From assembly GCF_964204645.1 (NCBI RefSeq), contig NC_134031.1, positions 10,084,501 through 10,148,500 on the forward strand: DNA of 64,000 nt, read 5' to 3'. Both the position numbers and the translations under genes were made by a program. How positions within the stretch are numbered: position 1 is the stretch's first letter; each line of letters starts with the position of its first letter. This document shows, piece by piece, positions 38,484-52,850 of the stretch. The notes below the pieces were generated by a model. It ran no database searches. It was not told the origin of the DNA and worked only from the letters and a program-made list of their open reading frames with translations. This stretch comes from Tubulanus polymorphus. Its lineage: Eukaryota; Nemertea; Palaeonemertea; Tubulaniformes; Tubulanidae.

Positions 38484-41474
38484 GAAGCGTTATTTGCAGT
38501 GTAGAGTTATCATAATGCTGTTAATTTCAGATGATAGTAACAACAGCTTACCAGTTTCTGATGTAGTTAAGAAAGCAGACCTAGTACCCGAGAAATCGAT
38601 GGAATCTTCAGATATTCTGGAGCCTATGCCAACCCAGATGCTAACTGTATCAACGACTGAAGAAGCAGTTTCGATGACTAATAGCATTGATGATACAGGT
38701 AAGTGTACACCATCTAATGTTTGTGTTCCAGAGATCATTGGTATTTGCATTTCATTTGGCACTTAATAAACAATGCCATGTGCCTTGGATGTGACCTTAT
38801 TGGACATATCTATAAAAAAGTTTTTTGTTCATTTCCAGGTGATGGTTTGCATGATTTTCCTCCTAGCTTAGATGCTGATACTAACACACAGTCCAGGACC
38901 GATAAGACTGACGATAAGAATAGTTCAGGTATGATACTGATACAAACCCAGCCATGAAACCCAGGATATAAACATAAGCCCTACTAGCATTTTACATATT
39001 TCAATGCATGGTAGTTAATTCTGCATGCATTTAAAATGATTGCCAATATGATTCTCTAAAAACCACACAAAATTTGTTCTATTAGTAGGTTCTGTATGAT
39101 GTATACTTCAATTTTATGGTTTATTATTTTGAACATCCTATGCACGACACATTTTTCAGAGGGGGATCGCATCATTCTTTCCACTATATGCACTGCACTT
39201 GTGTTTCATATCACTTGCACGGTTTAGTGTACCTTACTGTAAAATTTGCTTGCATTGTCATTTTACTTTTTACTTATACCAATATTTCCTTTTTGCTACA
39301 GTCTGAAATTTGGAAAAAATGAAAATACCTATCAGATACTGAAATTTACTATATACCGGTAGTAGATTATGTGTAGAAATTTATGGGATAATGTACTCAT
39401 TGCTTTGTTTTAATTTTTCAGATTACCTCAAGATGCAAACGTACTTCACATCGTCCCTGAATTCGCTTGTTGATAAACAGTTGATAAAGAAGGGTTCATA
39501 CGAGTTGTTGTTCGACGGAACATTCAATGTAGTCAAACTACTGGTAAACCGAAGCTAATAGAGTGTGCCTTGACGAATGTACATGCCCATGTTAAAACCT
39601 CAAAACACAAAGAATTCATCAAAAGAAGTGAAGACAGGGAGAGCACTACAGGTGAAGACCAGCAAATACCGGTAGGAACGAAAAATCCAACTGAAGTTTT
39701 CAGTGAAATTGAGGTTGAATTTCCAAAGCTTTTCACCTTGTTAAATGATGTTTCGAAGATAAGATGTGATAGATGCTTAGTTTGTATTAATCTGTTCCCT
39801 AAGCGTGGCGACATGATGTCACATGTAAAGTCTCACGTAAATTCGTGTAAGAAACCTCAGGAAAATAACCGATGCAGACGACAACTGTCGGTGACATCAT
39901 TTTTTCAGCCTGTTGCCAAGAAGAAGGCATGACTATCCGAACCCAACAAAGATATCAGGAAGTGCCATGGTTTATGGAAAGCTATTTTCTATAACAACGA
40001 GAAATTTGATTTGGAATTACTATATAAGAATTACACTAAAGGCGTTGATGCTTGTGGGAATATCCAGAGTACTCGGTACCGGAGTATGTGAATAATGATC
40101 TAAGTATTCATGGTACAATATTTAGTTCAAGTTGTGTAGGACTAGGAGTGCTCGAAAATCCAAATACTTATATAGAATTTTGTGATCTGCTTAAGTTGAA
40201 ATCCTTTGAAATGAGACCGCGCAGATTGAAAAGTGGGGAAAATACAAACATGGTATTTGTAGTGATTGAACATTTGTACTGCCATCGGGTAGTATTAATA
40301 ACCGATATTTGCTGGATCAGAATAAAACAAAAAAAATTGAAGTCTTAAAAAGAAATTCCAGACGACAGCGACTAATAATTGTCAGGCTTTCTGCAAAACT
40401 GGCCTGGTCTTGGTGTACGAAACGAAAAATAAAGGATGGATTCCTCTCTAACATTGAGAAAGGTGAAATTTCATCAATATGTTCAATCCTCCACAAGGGA
40501 TATAGCAATGGGAAAATTAATGGCAAGGAAATTATCCTGAAATTTGTGAAGAATATATGTGAAAATATGATTAGACCCGTTTCTGGTAGGCGATATTCCC
40601 AGTATACCAAGAACTTATTTGAGGCATTAGGCACCATTGGAGGTCAACGCGCTGCTCGTTTTATGGCAGAGAATGTATTGGGTCCTTCAAGAATGACCAT
40701 AAAACGAAACAAAAGTGAACATACCTTCCAGTATAAACCATCTAGTTTTAGTGGTAGTGAATATGACAAAACATTTCAACAACTTGCTTCAGTGTATGCC
40801 AAGTTAAAATCTCAAAGGAAAATAACTGGTGATGTATTAGTTCAAACTTGTGGAGATGAAACTGTTATCATAAAACAGACAGAGAGGGATCGTAAATCGA
40901 ATGAAGGATGGGGTTGGTGTGGCCCTGATGAAAACCATCAGTGTCAAATTGATTATGTAGTTGTCGTTGGTGATGATGAAGCGGCATTTGATGAATTGGT
41001 CCAAGCATTCCGTAACAATCGGCTTGGAGGATTCGCCAGGGTAATTATGCTTAAACCGTTAGTTAAGGAACTTCCGCCTGTTGTCATATCACTCTCTGCT
41101 ACCTGTAACACATTTACGCATGTTGATGTACTCCAGCAACAGGAAGAAATCCAGGAGAAATATAATAGATACATGTTACCTGTTTTGGGGCCACTTGTTG
41201 GTAATGCATCAGATGGGGATTCCAGGAGAAGAAAAATACACCTGTACAGGAGTTTATCTGCTGATGGAATGAGGTATAAGAAAAACTGCGATAACTTTAC
41301 GCATAGTGGTCAATTAGTGATGATCAATGATAGGCAGTATGTCTAGCATCTGGCTGACCAGGATTTCATTCATAATGCAAAAAAAATGGTTAACCACCTG
41401 AACCACCCATCACGAATACTAAAAGTTGACACCAATTTGATACATATGAATCACATTGAAATTTTATTAGATAG

Positions 41475-42709
41475 CAGGGTTCATTGTCTCGAGCTCAGGT
41501 GAAATTCAAGCCATTTCAAGCTAGATTTATACAATTTTCAAGCTATTTTTTAAGGCACGTTGGAAGCAATTTTCAATAGTCGCAGCCAATTTGCCTATTT
41601 TAACATGTTCGTATAAAAATGTTAAAAAAGGGGTAAAATTTTGATTCCAGTGGAACCTCCGAGTTGATACGATTCTGTTAGAGATGAAACCCGTTTATCA
41701 CAATGATTTTCAGCATTTCCTAGCTTAAATATTCATATCAATCAAGATTTGGATATTAGGCCATCCCAAATTAATTGTCTGTTTTTCCGTTACACCTACT
41801 AAAATTTTTGGGATAAGTAAGTAGGATGGTAGAATAATTTTTTTTTGCAAAATTTTGGGGCAAAAAAAACAACAAATTTATCATCACCTCTTTTAGTTGA
41901 AACAATATCCCAAATCTGCGTTCAAAATGAAACAGTAGATTGAATATATGCACACTATAACATATCCAGCTTTAATATAGGCCTAGTCACTAAAAATGAA
42001 TGGCAGCTTATTGGAACACTGCCAGTTTCCTTGAAAACTTCAACTATAGTCGAGGCATGTTTTCACACGATGCACACTTAACTTCAAACATACGTAGCTC
42101 AGACATCGGCAGTGGGTCAGCCATTTGTATCAAAAATAAAATTTATTTCAGTGAATCCAAGAAAAAAGTTTCCACTCGGCACCTTTGAAGTCGGGTCGGT
42201 CGGGTGACGGCAAACAGACCTTTATTATTGGATGGCCTAATACGCAATTTGTAATGTTCAATGACTCTGACTAGGTTGTGGTGCCTTCAACATGGCTCTC
42301 ACACCTGGTGTGGGATTTCAATGCCATTTTACATCAATGCTCGATAACATGCATGACTGAAATTTCCCCATATGTTCAAGTCTCCAGACACCGGAGAGTT
42401 TCACCACAAGTCGCAGTGCAAGCGAGTCTCACGATTCAATACAATTCAATTAATTTCTTTAAGGATGCCTAAAACATGATGCACGCGTAGAAACGACTCA
42501 AGAACATATTCTGTCTGCAATTCCATCGAAAAACATTCGCGAAGAAGAAAATTTGTGATAATCAAGCATTTCAAGCCATATCTTTTTATTTCAAGTCAAA
42601 AATAATTATTTCAAGCTTTCGATCTATTTTCAAGCTTTTTTCAAGCACTTGAGTAGTATTTCTCAAATTCAAGCAATTTCAAGCTTTTCAAGCACCGCGA
42701 CGAACCCTG
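41475..42709. mobile_element. CAGGGTTC-ended element nested in transposase gene 2
   Basis: The left end is CAGGGTTC and the right end GAACCCTG. It is flanked by perfect 5-bp direct repeats GATAG (41470-41474 and 42710-42714). Both ends carry several TTTCAAGC words in opposite orientations. No transposase frame is recognised. The length is 1235 bp. The transposase reading frame resumes immediately outside it. Confidence 0.85.
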
Positions 42710-44730
42710 GATAGATTCGATAGCAGTACTCATCATTTGAGGAAGGGATGACCGCCAGAACTGGGAAAGCGCCCAAAAACTGTTTTTCCCAGTCGTCCGT
42801 GAGTTACTGAAGAAAGTAAGAACTGGTGAATCGCAGCTGCAGGAAAATGTTGATGGCACAATACTATTCCTTGAACTGTGTTGGGAATTTGTAGAAATTT
42901 ACTATTCATTGAGTGCTTCGTTATCGCAAAGGGTGCAATATGCCTCATTTATCACAAAAACATTAAGAATATGGAGATTGTGGGTCTTCAGAACTCAGGG
43001 CTTGCACTTGAAAACAAACTTTCTTACACGGGAGACCTACCAAGATATGTTGATTGGGCGCCATCACAGTGTAAATGTGATTCGTGCTTGCCGTGATTTT
43101 GCCCCTGGACATCCAGTTGATCTAAGCCTTACCGGGTCAGATTCATGTGAATAATTCTTCAGTCAAAATGGAAGTTTCATTTTGAATAAACACAACTACT
43201 CGATTAAGGATATGTATTATAATTTGTGTAGTATGAACCGCCTTAGTGAAATATTGGCGTCAGATGATGGCCCTACACTCACAAAGAAACACCGTAAAAA
43301 TGAAAATATATGGAGGAAAGGAAACATTCCATCAAATCCACCACCAGATCTCATGAACTATCCTGAGGATGATGAAATAATGATAAGCTGGATGAATGGA
43401 CTAAGTGAAGCACAGGATAGGATGCGAGAATTTGATATTAAACCACAGACAGAAGATGTCTATGTTCAGCATAATGAGTGGTTTTTCAAACCATAAAGAA
43501 TAAGTGCTACCAGAGAGAAAGCCATACTCGAACAAATGGGAATCATTAATGCTGATATTGATGGAGAAGATGTTGGTGAAATCAATATCGATGTAAATGA
43601 AAATGGGGAAAATGCTCTCATGGAAGCCCACGGCATGGATGACTCCCGGGATGACTTCGCCCAAGAACTAAGAGACACTGCTGATGATCCAAATTTGGAT
43701 GATGAGCATGCCGAAGATGGAATCAAACAATCAAAAGTTACCCATTCAACAACTATTAAGGTACCTGGAATTGGCCCTGTGCACAAATCAACGCTATTCA
43801 GTTTACTCAATAAAGAGTCCAGGGATCTTTCAAAAGACCGGTTACGTCGGGTGAAAGCCAGGTCTACCAGTGCTGATACATCTAATTTGGATTTCCTTGA
43901 ATCTGAGATAGATCCTAATGAAATAGGACTTTCAGATGATGTTGCGATTTATATCAAGGATAAGGGTTCTAGTGAAACATTCATAATTGGGCGGGTACAG
44001 AGAATCAGGAATCGGGATGGACGGGCTATGGAGTACCATAATAAGGTTAAAATTGATCTGTTTCCTAAAGTTGTTTTACTGGTGTATGTTTATGAACAAG
44101 CTGAAAGTGACAGACAATATAAATATACAGACAGTTTGGGAGAATTCTACCTATCTAATGTCATCCAACAAGTTAGATTAGAGAAAGCTGAACTCAGATA
44201 CACACTAAATGAGGATGATGATAGATCCATCCGGGAATTCCTAAGTGATGTATCAACGAAACCGCTCTCCAAACCAGCACATACAGCGACAAAAAATCAT
44301 CCAGAACGAATGGTCAATTCTACTAACACAAACACTGTGACAGGTTAGTACATATTTGTTTTATTAATTCTCATTTCATTTACCTGTCAAGCCATTATGG
44401 TGTCTTTAAGGGTTCTTCAATTATGCCAGACAGTCCATACACGTTATGCATATAATATTAATTATGATATTGTAATTACAATAGGAACTATAGAATGACA
44501 AGCATACACACATGGCAATGAATATGAGAGGATATCAGCCCTATGAGTGTAGATAATGGGTTGAAAAGATTTCTGAAGTTATGTACTTAAAGCTTTTCAA
44601 TATTATTACAGGGGCACTTGATGATGGCCGGCATGTAACTATGGTTCTGCCAGGGGTTCTACCTACCACATCAACTGTAGCCAGGCGATCATCGAGAGCC
44701 AGGAAAGTGGTCCATTTTGATCATGTGTGA

Positions 44731-45015
44731 ACGGTAAGATGTAAATAAAGCTATTTTTCATTATAAAGCTTCATAGTTTAACCTCCCTACTTTTTGCAAA
44801 AAAAGGGGCTGTTTCAATGAAATCAGCCTAGAATTTCTCCGAAAAGGGGTCATTTGGAGAAACCCATAAAATCTAGGAATGGGTCATTTTTCATGAAAAA
44901 GAACGAGCATGTGCTACCTTATGCTGAAGGAAGTGGTCCGTCCGGGCCTTCAATCGCATCAATTAATACGTCATTTAGGCCGAGAACCCATGAAACAAAT
45001 GCTTACATAAAAAAT
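44731..45015. other. Short intron stretch, no gene seen
   Basis: It contains repeat-B-like words (TTCAATCGCATCAATTAATA, AATGCTTACATAAAAA) just before the next family A copy. Confidence 0.4.
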
Positions 45016-46752
45016 TAGGGGTCCAGGGACACCATGCCCACTTGGGAGTGGTTACAAACGCTCAACAATCTAACAATTTCAATATTCTATGCCCCCTAGT
45101 GACCATATACAAAAACCAATGACTTTGAAACTCACCACAAGCATAGAATATGTCAGCAGCTATGATTTTGAAATTGATTGTGATAACAAAATATGCTTCG
45201 TTACCAATATAATAAGGAAATACCAAGTCATTCTACTATTCAACGCCCCCTGGTGACCATATGCAAAACCCAATGACCCTGAAACTCACCACAATCATAG
45301 AACATGTCATGAACTACAACTTTGCAATTGATCATGGTAACCAAATATCCCTAGGCACCAATCTAATAAGGAAATACCAAGTTCTTCTACTATTCAATGC
45401 CCCCTGGTTACCAAATAGAATAACTTATGTCCTTGAAACTCACCACAATCATAGACGATGACATGAGCTACAACTTTGCAATTGATTGTGGTAACAAAAT
45501 ATGCGTAGGTACAAATATAATATAGAAGTACTAAGTTATTGTATTATTTAACGCCCCCTGGTGACCATATGCAAAACCCAATGACCTTGAAACTCACCAC
45601 AATCGTAGAACATGTCATGAACTACAACTTTGTAATGGATCATGGTAACAAAATAGCCCTACGTACCAATCTAATAAGGAAATACTAAGTTATTCTACTA
45701 TTCAACGCCCCCTGGTGACCATATGCAAAACCCAATTACCTTGAAACTCACCACAATCATAGAACATGTCATGAACTACAACTTTGCAATTGATCATGGT
45801 CACAAAATATCCCTAGGTACCAATCTAATACGGAAATACCAAGTTCTACTATTCAACGCCCCCTGGTGACCATATAGAACAACTTATGTCCATGAAACTC
45901 ACCACAATCATAGACGATGTCATGAGCTACAACTTAGCAATTGATTGTGGTAATAAAATATGCGTAGCTACAATACTGTAATACTATAATATAGAAATAC
46001 TAAGTTATTGTATTATTCAATGCCCCCTGGTGGCCATACACAAAAAGCAATGAAACTCACCATAATCATAGAGAACGTTATGAGCTGCAACTTACCAATA
46101 CATTGTGGTAACACAATATGCTTAGTAATCAATATAATGTGGAAAAACTTTTTCCCACCTACGAATGAGTACTGATGACGCCAAGATGGCTGCCGATTGC
46201 GCCATAATTGGCTCATCAAATATACATGTCTCAGGTATAAAACATCCTTTTCCAAAGAATACCCATCACAAATTGCAATGAGAAATGGCAAACCAGGAAG
46301 CTACAGGACTCAGAATTTGGGCCAAAATTTACATTTTGGCCACTTAAAAGGTCATAGGACGGCCATCTTGAGTACGATCGACCCAATTTTTCTTATGTTG
46401 ATGGGCCCTTGGGGGATTCAAATATATACAAACAATCAAGGTAATTGATGAAAGCGTCTTCAAAATTTCCCTCAAAAACTTCGAAAATGTGTAAAAAGTG
46501 CTGATTTTGGCCAACAACAATGGCTGCTAGTAGGCCATCTTGAATCTGACAGGGCCAGTTTTTGGGCAGAAGATGTATCTAGGGTAGATACATGTATAAA
46601 CCAAATATCAAGGCATTACCTTGACGCGTCTTCAAAACTTCCCTAAATAACTGGATTCCGTCCACGGATGGACGAACGCTACGACGGACGGACAGACGAA
46701 CGGACGGACGATAAGTGAACGCAATAGACCACTGGGACTTAAGTCCCAAGTG
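45016..46752 (+). repeat. Family A, longest copy (about seven minisatellite units)
   Basis: Head GTCCAGGGACACCATGCCCA, about seven units of roughly 155 bp (45090-46130), then the tail to TAAGTCCCAAGTG at 46752. The end of the element (CAAGTGGGC) resumes at 49521, after the nested element 46753-49520. Confidence 0.9.
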
Positions 46753-49520
46753 CGGGGCTGCCAACCTTTCAAAATTCCATTTAGGGATGAATGGCAGATT
46801 AATTAGGAATATTGAAGGTTTCAATAGGAATATATCGAAACCGAAGAAATTGTGACTTTTCCAAGTAGGAATATCTTGCTTTCAATTAGGAATACCTTTC
46901 ACGTGTAATATATGAAAGCTGGATATGAAAATATGGAATTATCTAGCAGCAAAATAAAAAATAACCAAGTTCTGCAGAATGTATTTTTTCTTTATTATTC
47001 TATGAAAGATGGAATTATCTATTAGCAAAATAAACAAGAAAATTAATTTTAGAAAATTATTTGACGCCTGGGGAAAAAATGTAGAATTTCTGGGCTAAGC
47101 TAATGTGGAATTGCAAATTTGAAATCGAAGTTTTAAGAAATTTGGGGAATGATGAGAGTTGGCGATTGGGTAGATGATACAGGTCTTCGACTCTAGTAGT
47201 GGTTTAAATTTTTTTATTGAAAATTCTCAATAATTGATCGCGAACTTGCGACCGACTTCATTTACTTATGCCTCTAAGCTGGTCTGCAACTTCATTGCCT
47301 CAATGGATGAAGAAAGAGCTCTTCTGATGTCTGCTTCATCATGACTTCAAGCATATCGTGTGGCCTAGCCAGCCGGCCCGGGCCACGGGTTTGGCTGTCA
47401 CTCGATATCCTACTAGAGTCTTGAGTCTGGGTGGGTTGAAGTAGACATTGTCATTTAAAATAACTCGCTTATGTTGTTCTGTATGAATTACCCGTGTGTC
47501 ATGTATGTTGTATTAATTTATTTTAAAATTGGTATTTATTGAATTTGGGAATTTTATCCCGGAATTTCAATGTAATAAGGATCAATAAAGAATTGAATTG
47601 TCACCTAATACACATGCCATCAGAGGACACGGAGCCGTATATGACAACTATGCTATTATAAATTGCTAATCTCACGAAACTTGCATACTCCTAATATCAA
47701 ACATATTTTCTAAAACGTTTGAATATTGAAATTATATGTTTACACGTTTTTATATTGACCGCTTGTAGCCGCTGATGAAATTCACGCTTGCCCTACACAC
47801 ATCGTAGATAGCTTCGTCATTTCACCAGCATGCCCACGTCAGGGTCTGACTTTAATATCAGACTTCCGCATCGTGTATACATCCACCATTTAACCGAATA
47901 ATCCGATTTACTTATCATTTCTATTTATGCCTGCCGCTTCTGATATAATCATACATCCTTTACTATTACAATACGTCTTCTAATGATATTCAATGCAATA
48001 TAACATTTCGACGTTCAAATATAGGTCATTATATAATCACAGGAAGCCATTCTACATCTATGTCAATAATATTTTGCCAGATAGCTTGTTTGTGTACACA
48101 TAAACCTGTGACGTTTTGCACATCGATTTACGGCTGTCGTTTGTAAAATGACGCTGAATGGTTAGCATTGTTTAGGTTTCATAATGGTAACGTTTTATAA
48201 GGCGTCAAAAAATCAGCAAATTCTATAGAATGTATTTTTTCTTTATTATTTTATGAAAGATAAAAATCAACAGTGTTTATCAAAAATATACAATAGACTA
48301 AAAAATAAGAACATAAAACTGGCATAAATTGTCTAACGAATTACAAAACACTATACAGCTGTCATGTGACAGATTGCAATATAAACCCTTAAAATGGAAA
48401 TACTGTCCTGGCATACTGTACATAGATTGCCTAACTTAAATACAACTACTAGGTTTAATAAAAGAATATTTCTGAGACTATTCGTTCTTAAACCTCTGCT
48501 TCGTTTTACTAGATTCATTTTTCTTGGTTTTTTTCGGAGGAGGCTCACGATCGTCATCGGTGTCATCACCAACATCGGAGGGAAAAGGTTCTTTGTCTTT
48601 GACTTCAGATCTTGTTTCAGTGACAGTAAATAAATCCATTTCTGTTTCACGAAGAAACGACATGAAAATGGCAATTAGCGAATATATCAATTTCCAGCAT
48701 TAATTCCACGATACTGTCCCAGAGAGACTCCACGTAGAGAACTGAAAGATACAAACAGTTAAAAGTCTCTAAATCTACATGCAACTCGATGGTGCTGCCA
48801 TCTGCCAAATATGCGAACTAAAAGTTTACTTTGAGATGCACTGCTCAAAAGCATCTTAAATTATCTTTTTAAATCAAACTAATACAAGAGTGACAACATT
48901 AAGGTTCAAACTAACAAAGCAATTGCTTACCGAAACATTTCAACCACAAATAACGAGTCCACATGTTGAAATCTAACCCGGATCTTCGAATGCTCATCGC
49001 GCTGCGAAAACGAGCTAATTAACGCAGTAAACCGATTCTTCTCCGAAACGATGCGGAGCAATTTGACAATAACAATCACATTTTGCCACATGTTATAATA
49101 TTTTCACAAGAATGATTTAAAACAACGTATTTTAAAACGAATGAACTTTATTTTGATTCTTGTAACAAATTAAGAAGCTGCTCTCCTACTACGAAATAAT
49201 CGTGCGCCATGCGTAGATAAAATCAATAACACAGCTACTCTCATACACACGCGCGCAAGTAAGCGCTAGTAAGCGCTGTTTATCGCCTGACCCACGTACA
49301 CAGTATATATAGCGACGCACTCATCCACCGCGCACGTGCATATAAATTCCCCACCTGTTCAATTCTGTTCTACCAAGTCATCATATTGTGTTACAACGCG
49401 CTGGCGGGTGGAAAATCGGACATCGCCGAAAAAGGAATTTTGTATACCCGATCGTATCGTCGGAATTTCTTCACGAAAATCGGGAGGATTCCGAATAATT
49501 CGGGAGGGTTGGCAGCCCTG
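46753..49520. mobile_element. GGGCTGCCAACC-ended element nested in family A
   Basis: The left end GGGGCTGCCAACC and right end GGTTGGCAGCCCTG form a terminal inverted repeat. The flanking CAAGTG (46747-46752 and 49521-49526) is duplicated. It contains two copies of a roughly 55-bp block with AGAATGTATTTTTTCTTTAT (46977 and 48228). A minus-strand frame of about 70 codons (48478-48690) with acidic and basic runs (DDTDDDREPPPKKTKKN) could be a transposase remnant, though no motif proves it. The same terminus occurs at 26523. Confidence 0.75.
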
Positions 49521-49550
49521 CAAGTGGGCAAAAAACGTACCACGATTTTA

Positions 49551-50254
<704 letters not shown>

Positions 50255-51160
50255 TGAAATTCATTTTTTCCGGAATTCGCTTCAATTCATTAGCAATCTT
50301 GAACCATTGTTCTTCTTGATCTGGAGTTAATTTATCATCCCAACTTCTCCATCAATCCAAAGCTTCCGAATGAAAATTTTTCCTCCAATAATAACTGGAG
50401 TGAAGACTCCTAGTGGATCATATACAGATGAAAGCATCATCAAAACTGTTGATCCATTTTCTCTAGTTTCTGACTAGGACAGCTTAGCGTATCTTCCTTA
50501 GTAATCCAAACCGGTCCCATGACCTTTATGTTGCAGCAATTATCACGATCTTCAAGGGGGATTTCTTCTAGGAATGGTTTACTATTTGATGAAAAACAAC
50601 GCATCTTCATTTTCATCTCACCAAATAAGAGACTTTGTCTCAGCGAACAAATAATTTGCTTCCGAGACACTGGTAACACCAGTTACTAAGTTGGCTACGT
50701 ACATATTCTTTCTGATAAGCTGAGCGCTTGGTGTATCTACTTTGCTCAAATGATGGTCTATAACACAATTAATAAAAATGGGCTGGATATGATGCCAAAC
50801 AGAACTCTGCAAAATCGATAAATCTGCAAATTATCCTCGATGTCTAAGTTTCTGCAGTCTGTTAGCCATAGAAACCGTGTAACATCTCTATGTTGATACT
50901 TGCAGGAAAGGTTTATCTATATCAGCGATTACTGCGATTTCGTTCAATCGAAATCTTAACAGAAGGCCACATTAATCTTGTAGAATTACTGGTCCTCGTT
51001 GGAGACATTCACTCAGACTGTTACCAGAGAATGATTGTATCGTTAACTTGGGTAACTTCACAGACACAGAATTTCTTTTGCGAACATCGAATTCAACAGA
51101 CTGATGCTGCAAATGGGTCCGTTTTGATGATAAATCTTGTATAAATGCAGCTAATTCAGA
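50255..51160 (-). pseudogene. BEL/Pao retrotransposon fragment (gag and RT pieces)
   Basis: Read on the minus strand: VKLPKLTIQSFSGNSL (about 51050) is a gag-type motif. It is followed almost directly by reverse-transcriptase pieces: NEIAVIADIDKPFLQV (palm motif A, about 50915-50960), then IRKNMYVANLVTGV (about 50690, at the usual YxDD position) and GPVWITKEDTLSCP (about 50500). The connection-domain signature MLSSVYDPLGVFTPVIIGGK (about 50380-50450) comes last. Stops and frameshifts separate the pieces, and most of gag and the protease are deleted. No LTRs were found. Confidence 0.7.
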
Positions 51161-52084
51161 AATGCCTCTTTCGTGATGGCGGTGTTATCGTCTTCCTGAG
51201 ATAGAAGCCATACCATCTGCTTATCTCTTTCGGTGCTATCCTCGAATAATTCTATATATATACCATATAAACCAGCCACTGCATTTTCAAATTTTGCTCA
51301 GTATGATTCAATTTTGGTTTGTAGACCCCTTCACCAAGTAGTCTATATGGGTCAATGTTATTTTCATATCTTCATCCGTACAGGTAGGCAAAAAAATTTT
51401 TTGCCTCGCCCACTTCAGCTTGAATTAAGTTTACAAAACGTGTTCTACAACCCTTTTATAAGCTACAGACATCCTTGAGTTTCTTTACAAAATATCTGCT
51501 AACTATATTCAGTTGGTTTCGGCACCTTTATGTCTCAATTTCCGAACAAAAAGACATAACTATGGATTCTTAATGCCAATCACATGGTTTTTTCTTTATT
51601 CAACATAACTCTCAGCTCTTAGACTTTCAATAAATTTTTTTGCATAGATGGCAGCACCATCTGGTAACTCGCATTCGCGACTGTATGATCTACACCCAAC
51701 TTATCTAAGGCCAATTTTGGTTACAGATTTGATAGGCTTGAAATGATTGTGGCGGCGGGAAAAAATAAAAATGTTATTTTCTGCCGGGATTTGAAAATAA
51801 ATTGCCCATTGCAAAGTGTGGTCTACCTTGAAAGCTAGAGGTTGTTTGGAGTAAGGGCATCGCTTGAAAAATCTTTTTAATTCGTGACTTCAAAGTTCTA
51901 GAAGTTTATATTGTATTTTATCTTTCTTAAAGTATTATTTTGTAGTCAAATAAGACCAAAGATAAACATTTGTTTATGATCTAAGTCCAAAATTTCGTAG
52001 GGTACAGGTAGGCGTGGCAGGGAAACTATTTTATATTTTCAAAAAAATATGTTTCACAATATGAAAAAATATTCAAATAAAATT
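51161..52084. other. Intron sequence, no gene seen
   Basis: Nothing recognisable; possibly further eroded retrotransposon sequence near 51161-51480. Confidence 0.35.
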
Positions 52085-52850
52085 CATATGATGTCACATA
52101 TCAGAGGGTGGCTGAATATTGAGTCTTGGAAACGAAACCTCTTCCAATGTATGGCCGCGGAAGCTAAAACACCAGGGCGTAGTATTAGATCGTCTGAAAT
52201 CCAGGGATTTACCACTACAACACTCAGACCTTGACCTATACCTATAGTTTGCTGCTTAGTATTTTCAGGTCACAAGAAATTACAATTTATTACAAATTCT
52301 ATCAAACAGAAAACACAGCGCTCATCTTCTGCTACGACGATCATTCAGCCTGTTATCATACCAAACGTGCATGCGCCAAGCAGCGTTACAGCATCACCAT
52401 ATAATAGTCTGTATGAGCGTGTGTTTGTGTGTGCAACACTCTAATGTTTAGCACTCCCGCGCACATGGAAGCCATGTGCAGTGAACGTCCGCTTCACTTC
52501 AATCTCAATCAACACAATCACCGATATGTGAAATAATTTGCACATATACGGCATCTAGTCCAATAAAACATTCGCCATTAATGGCTTTCCCATAGATATT
52601 TTAGTAGCGCTGGAATTCCCCGTTTATCCCAAAAACAGCCACATTCGCTCGTAGAGTATTTACCCCCTATCGAGGTCATTACAATTCCATACGCAAGAGC
52701 TAAGAATTTTCCCTCCAAAAACAGTTTTTCGTCGAATTTAAACAAAGTTGACCATGTCATCGACGGAGGTTCGTCATGTCTTCAATCACATCGATTATAC
52801 ATCATTTCACCCGAGAAACAATGAAAAAAATGCTTGCATAAAAAAATGTA
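52085..52850 (+). repeat. Repeat B, copy 3
   Basis: Collinear with 29204-29980, including GTATGGCCGCGGAAGCTAAA, CACACCAGGGCG-like words, GCATGCGCCAAGCAGCG and AACAGTTTTTCGTCGAA. Confidence 0.85.

Larger units (their letters stand above)
37922..44730 (+). pseudogene. Transposase-like gene 2, five exons, decayed
   Basis: A spliced gene nested in a KAP3 intron. Exon 1 (37922-38045) starts MADRLGCTACPECPAYRSE and has a Cys-rich CAYCGCP finger. Exon 2 (38531-38698), exon 3 (38839-38928), exon 4 (39422-44343) and exon 5 (44612-44730, ends VVHFDHV) all join in phase 1 with GT/AG borders. Exon 4 holds the catalytic-type region: TCGDETVII, GGFARVIMLKPL, LVGNASDGDSRRRK, LADQDFIHNAKK, DDRQNWESAQKLFFPVV, LTGSDSCE and NKHNYSIKDM, then a C-terminal BAH-like region. 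Damage: frameshifts near 39540, 39930 and 40310, stops at 41344, 43151 and 43493, a shift at 42738, and a 1.2-kb element at 41475-42709. The conserved acids suggest a DDE/D DNA transposase. I do not assign a superfamily. Confidence 0.7.
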
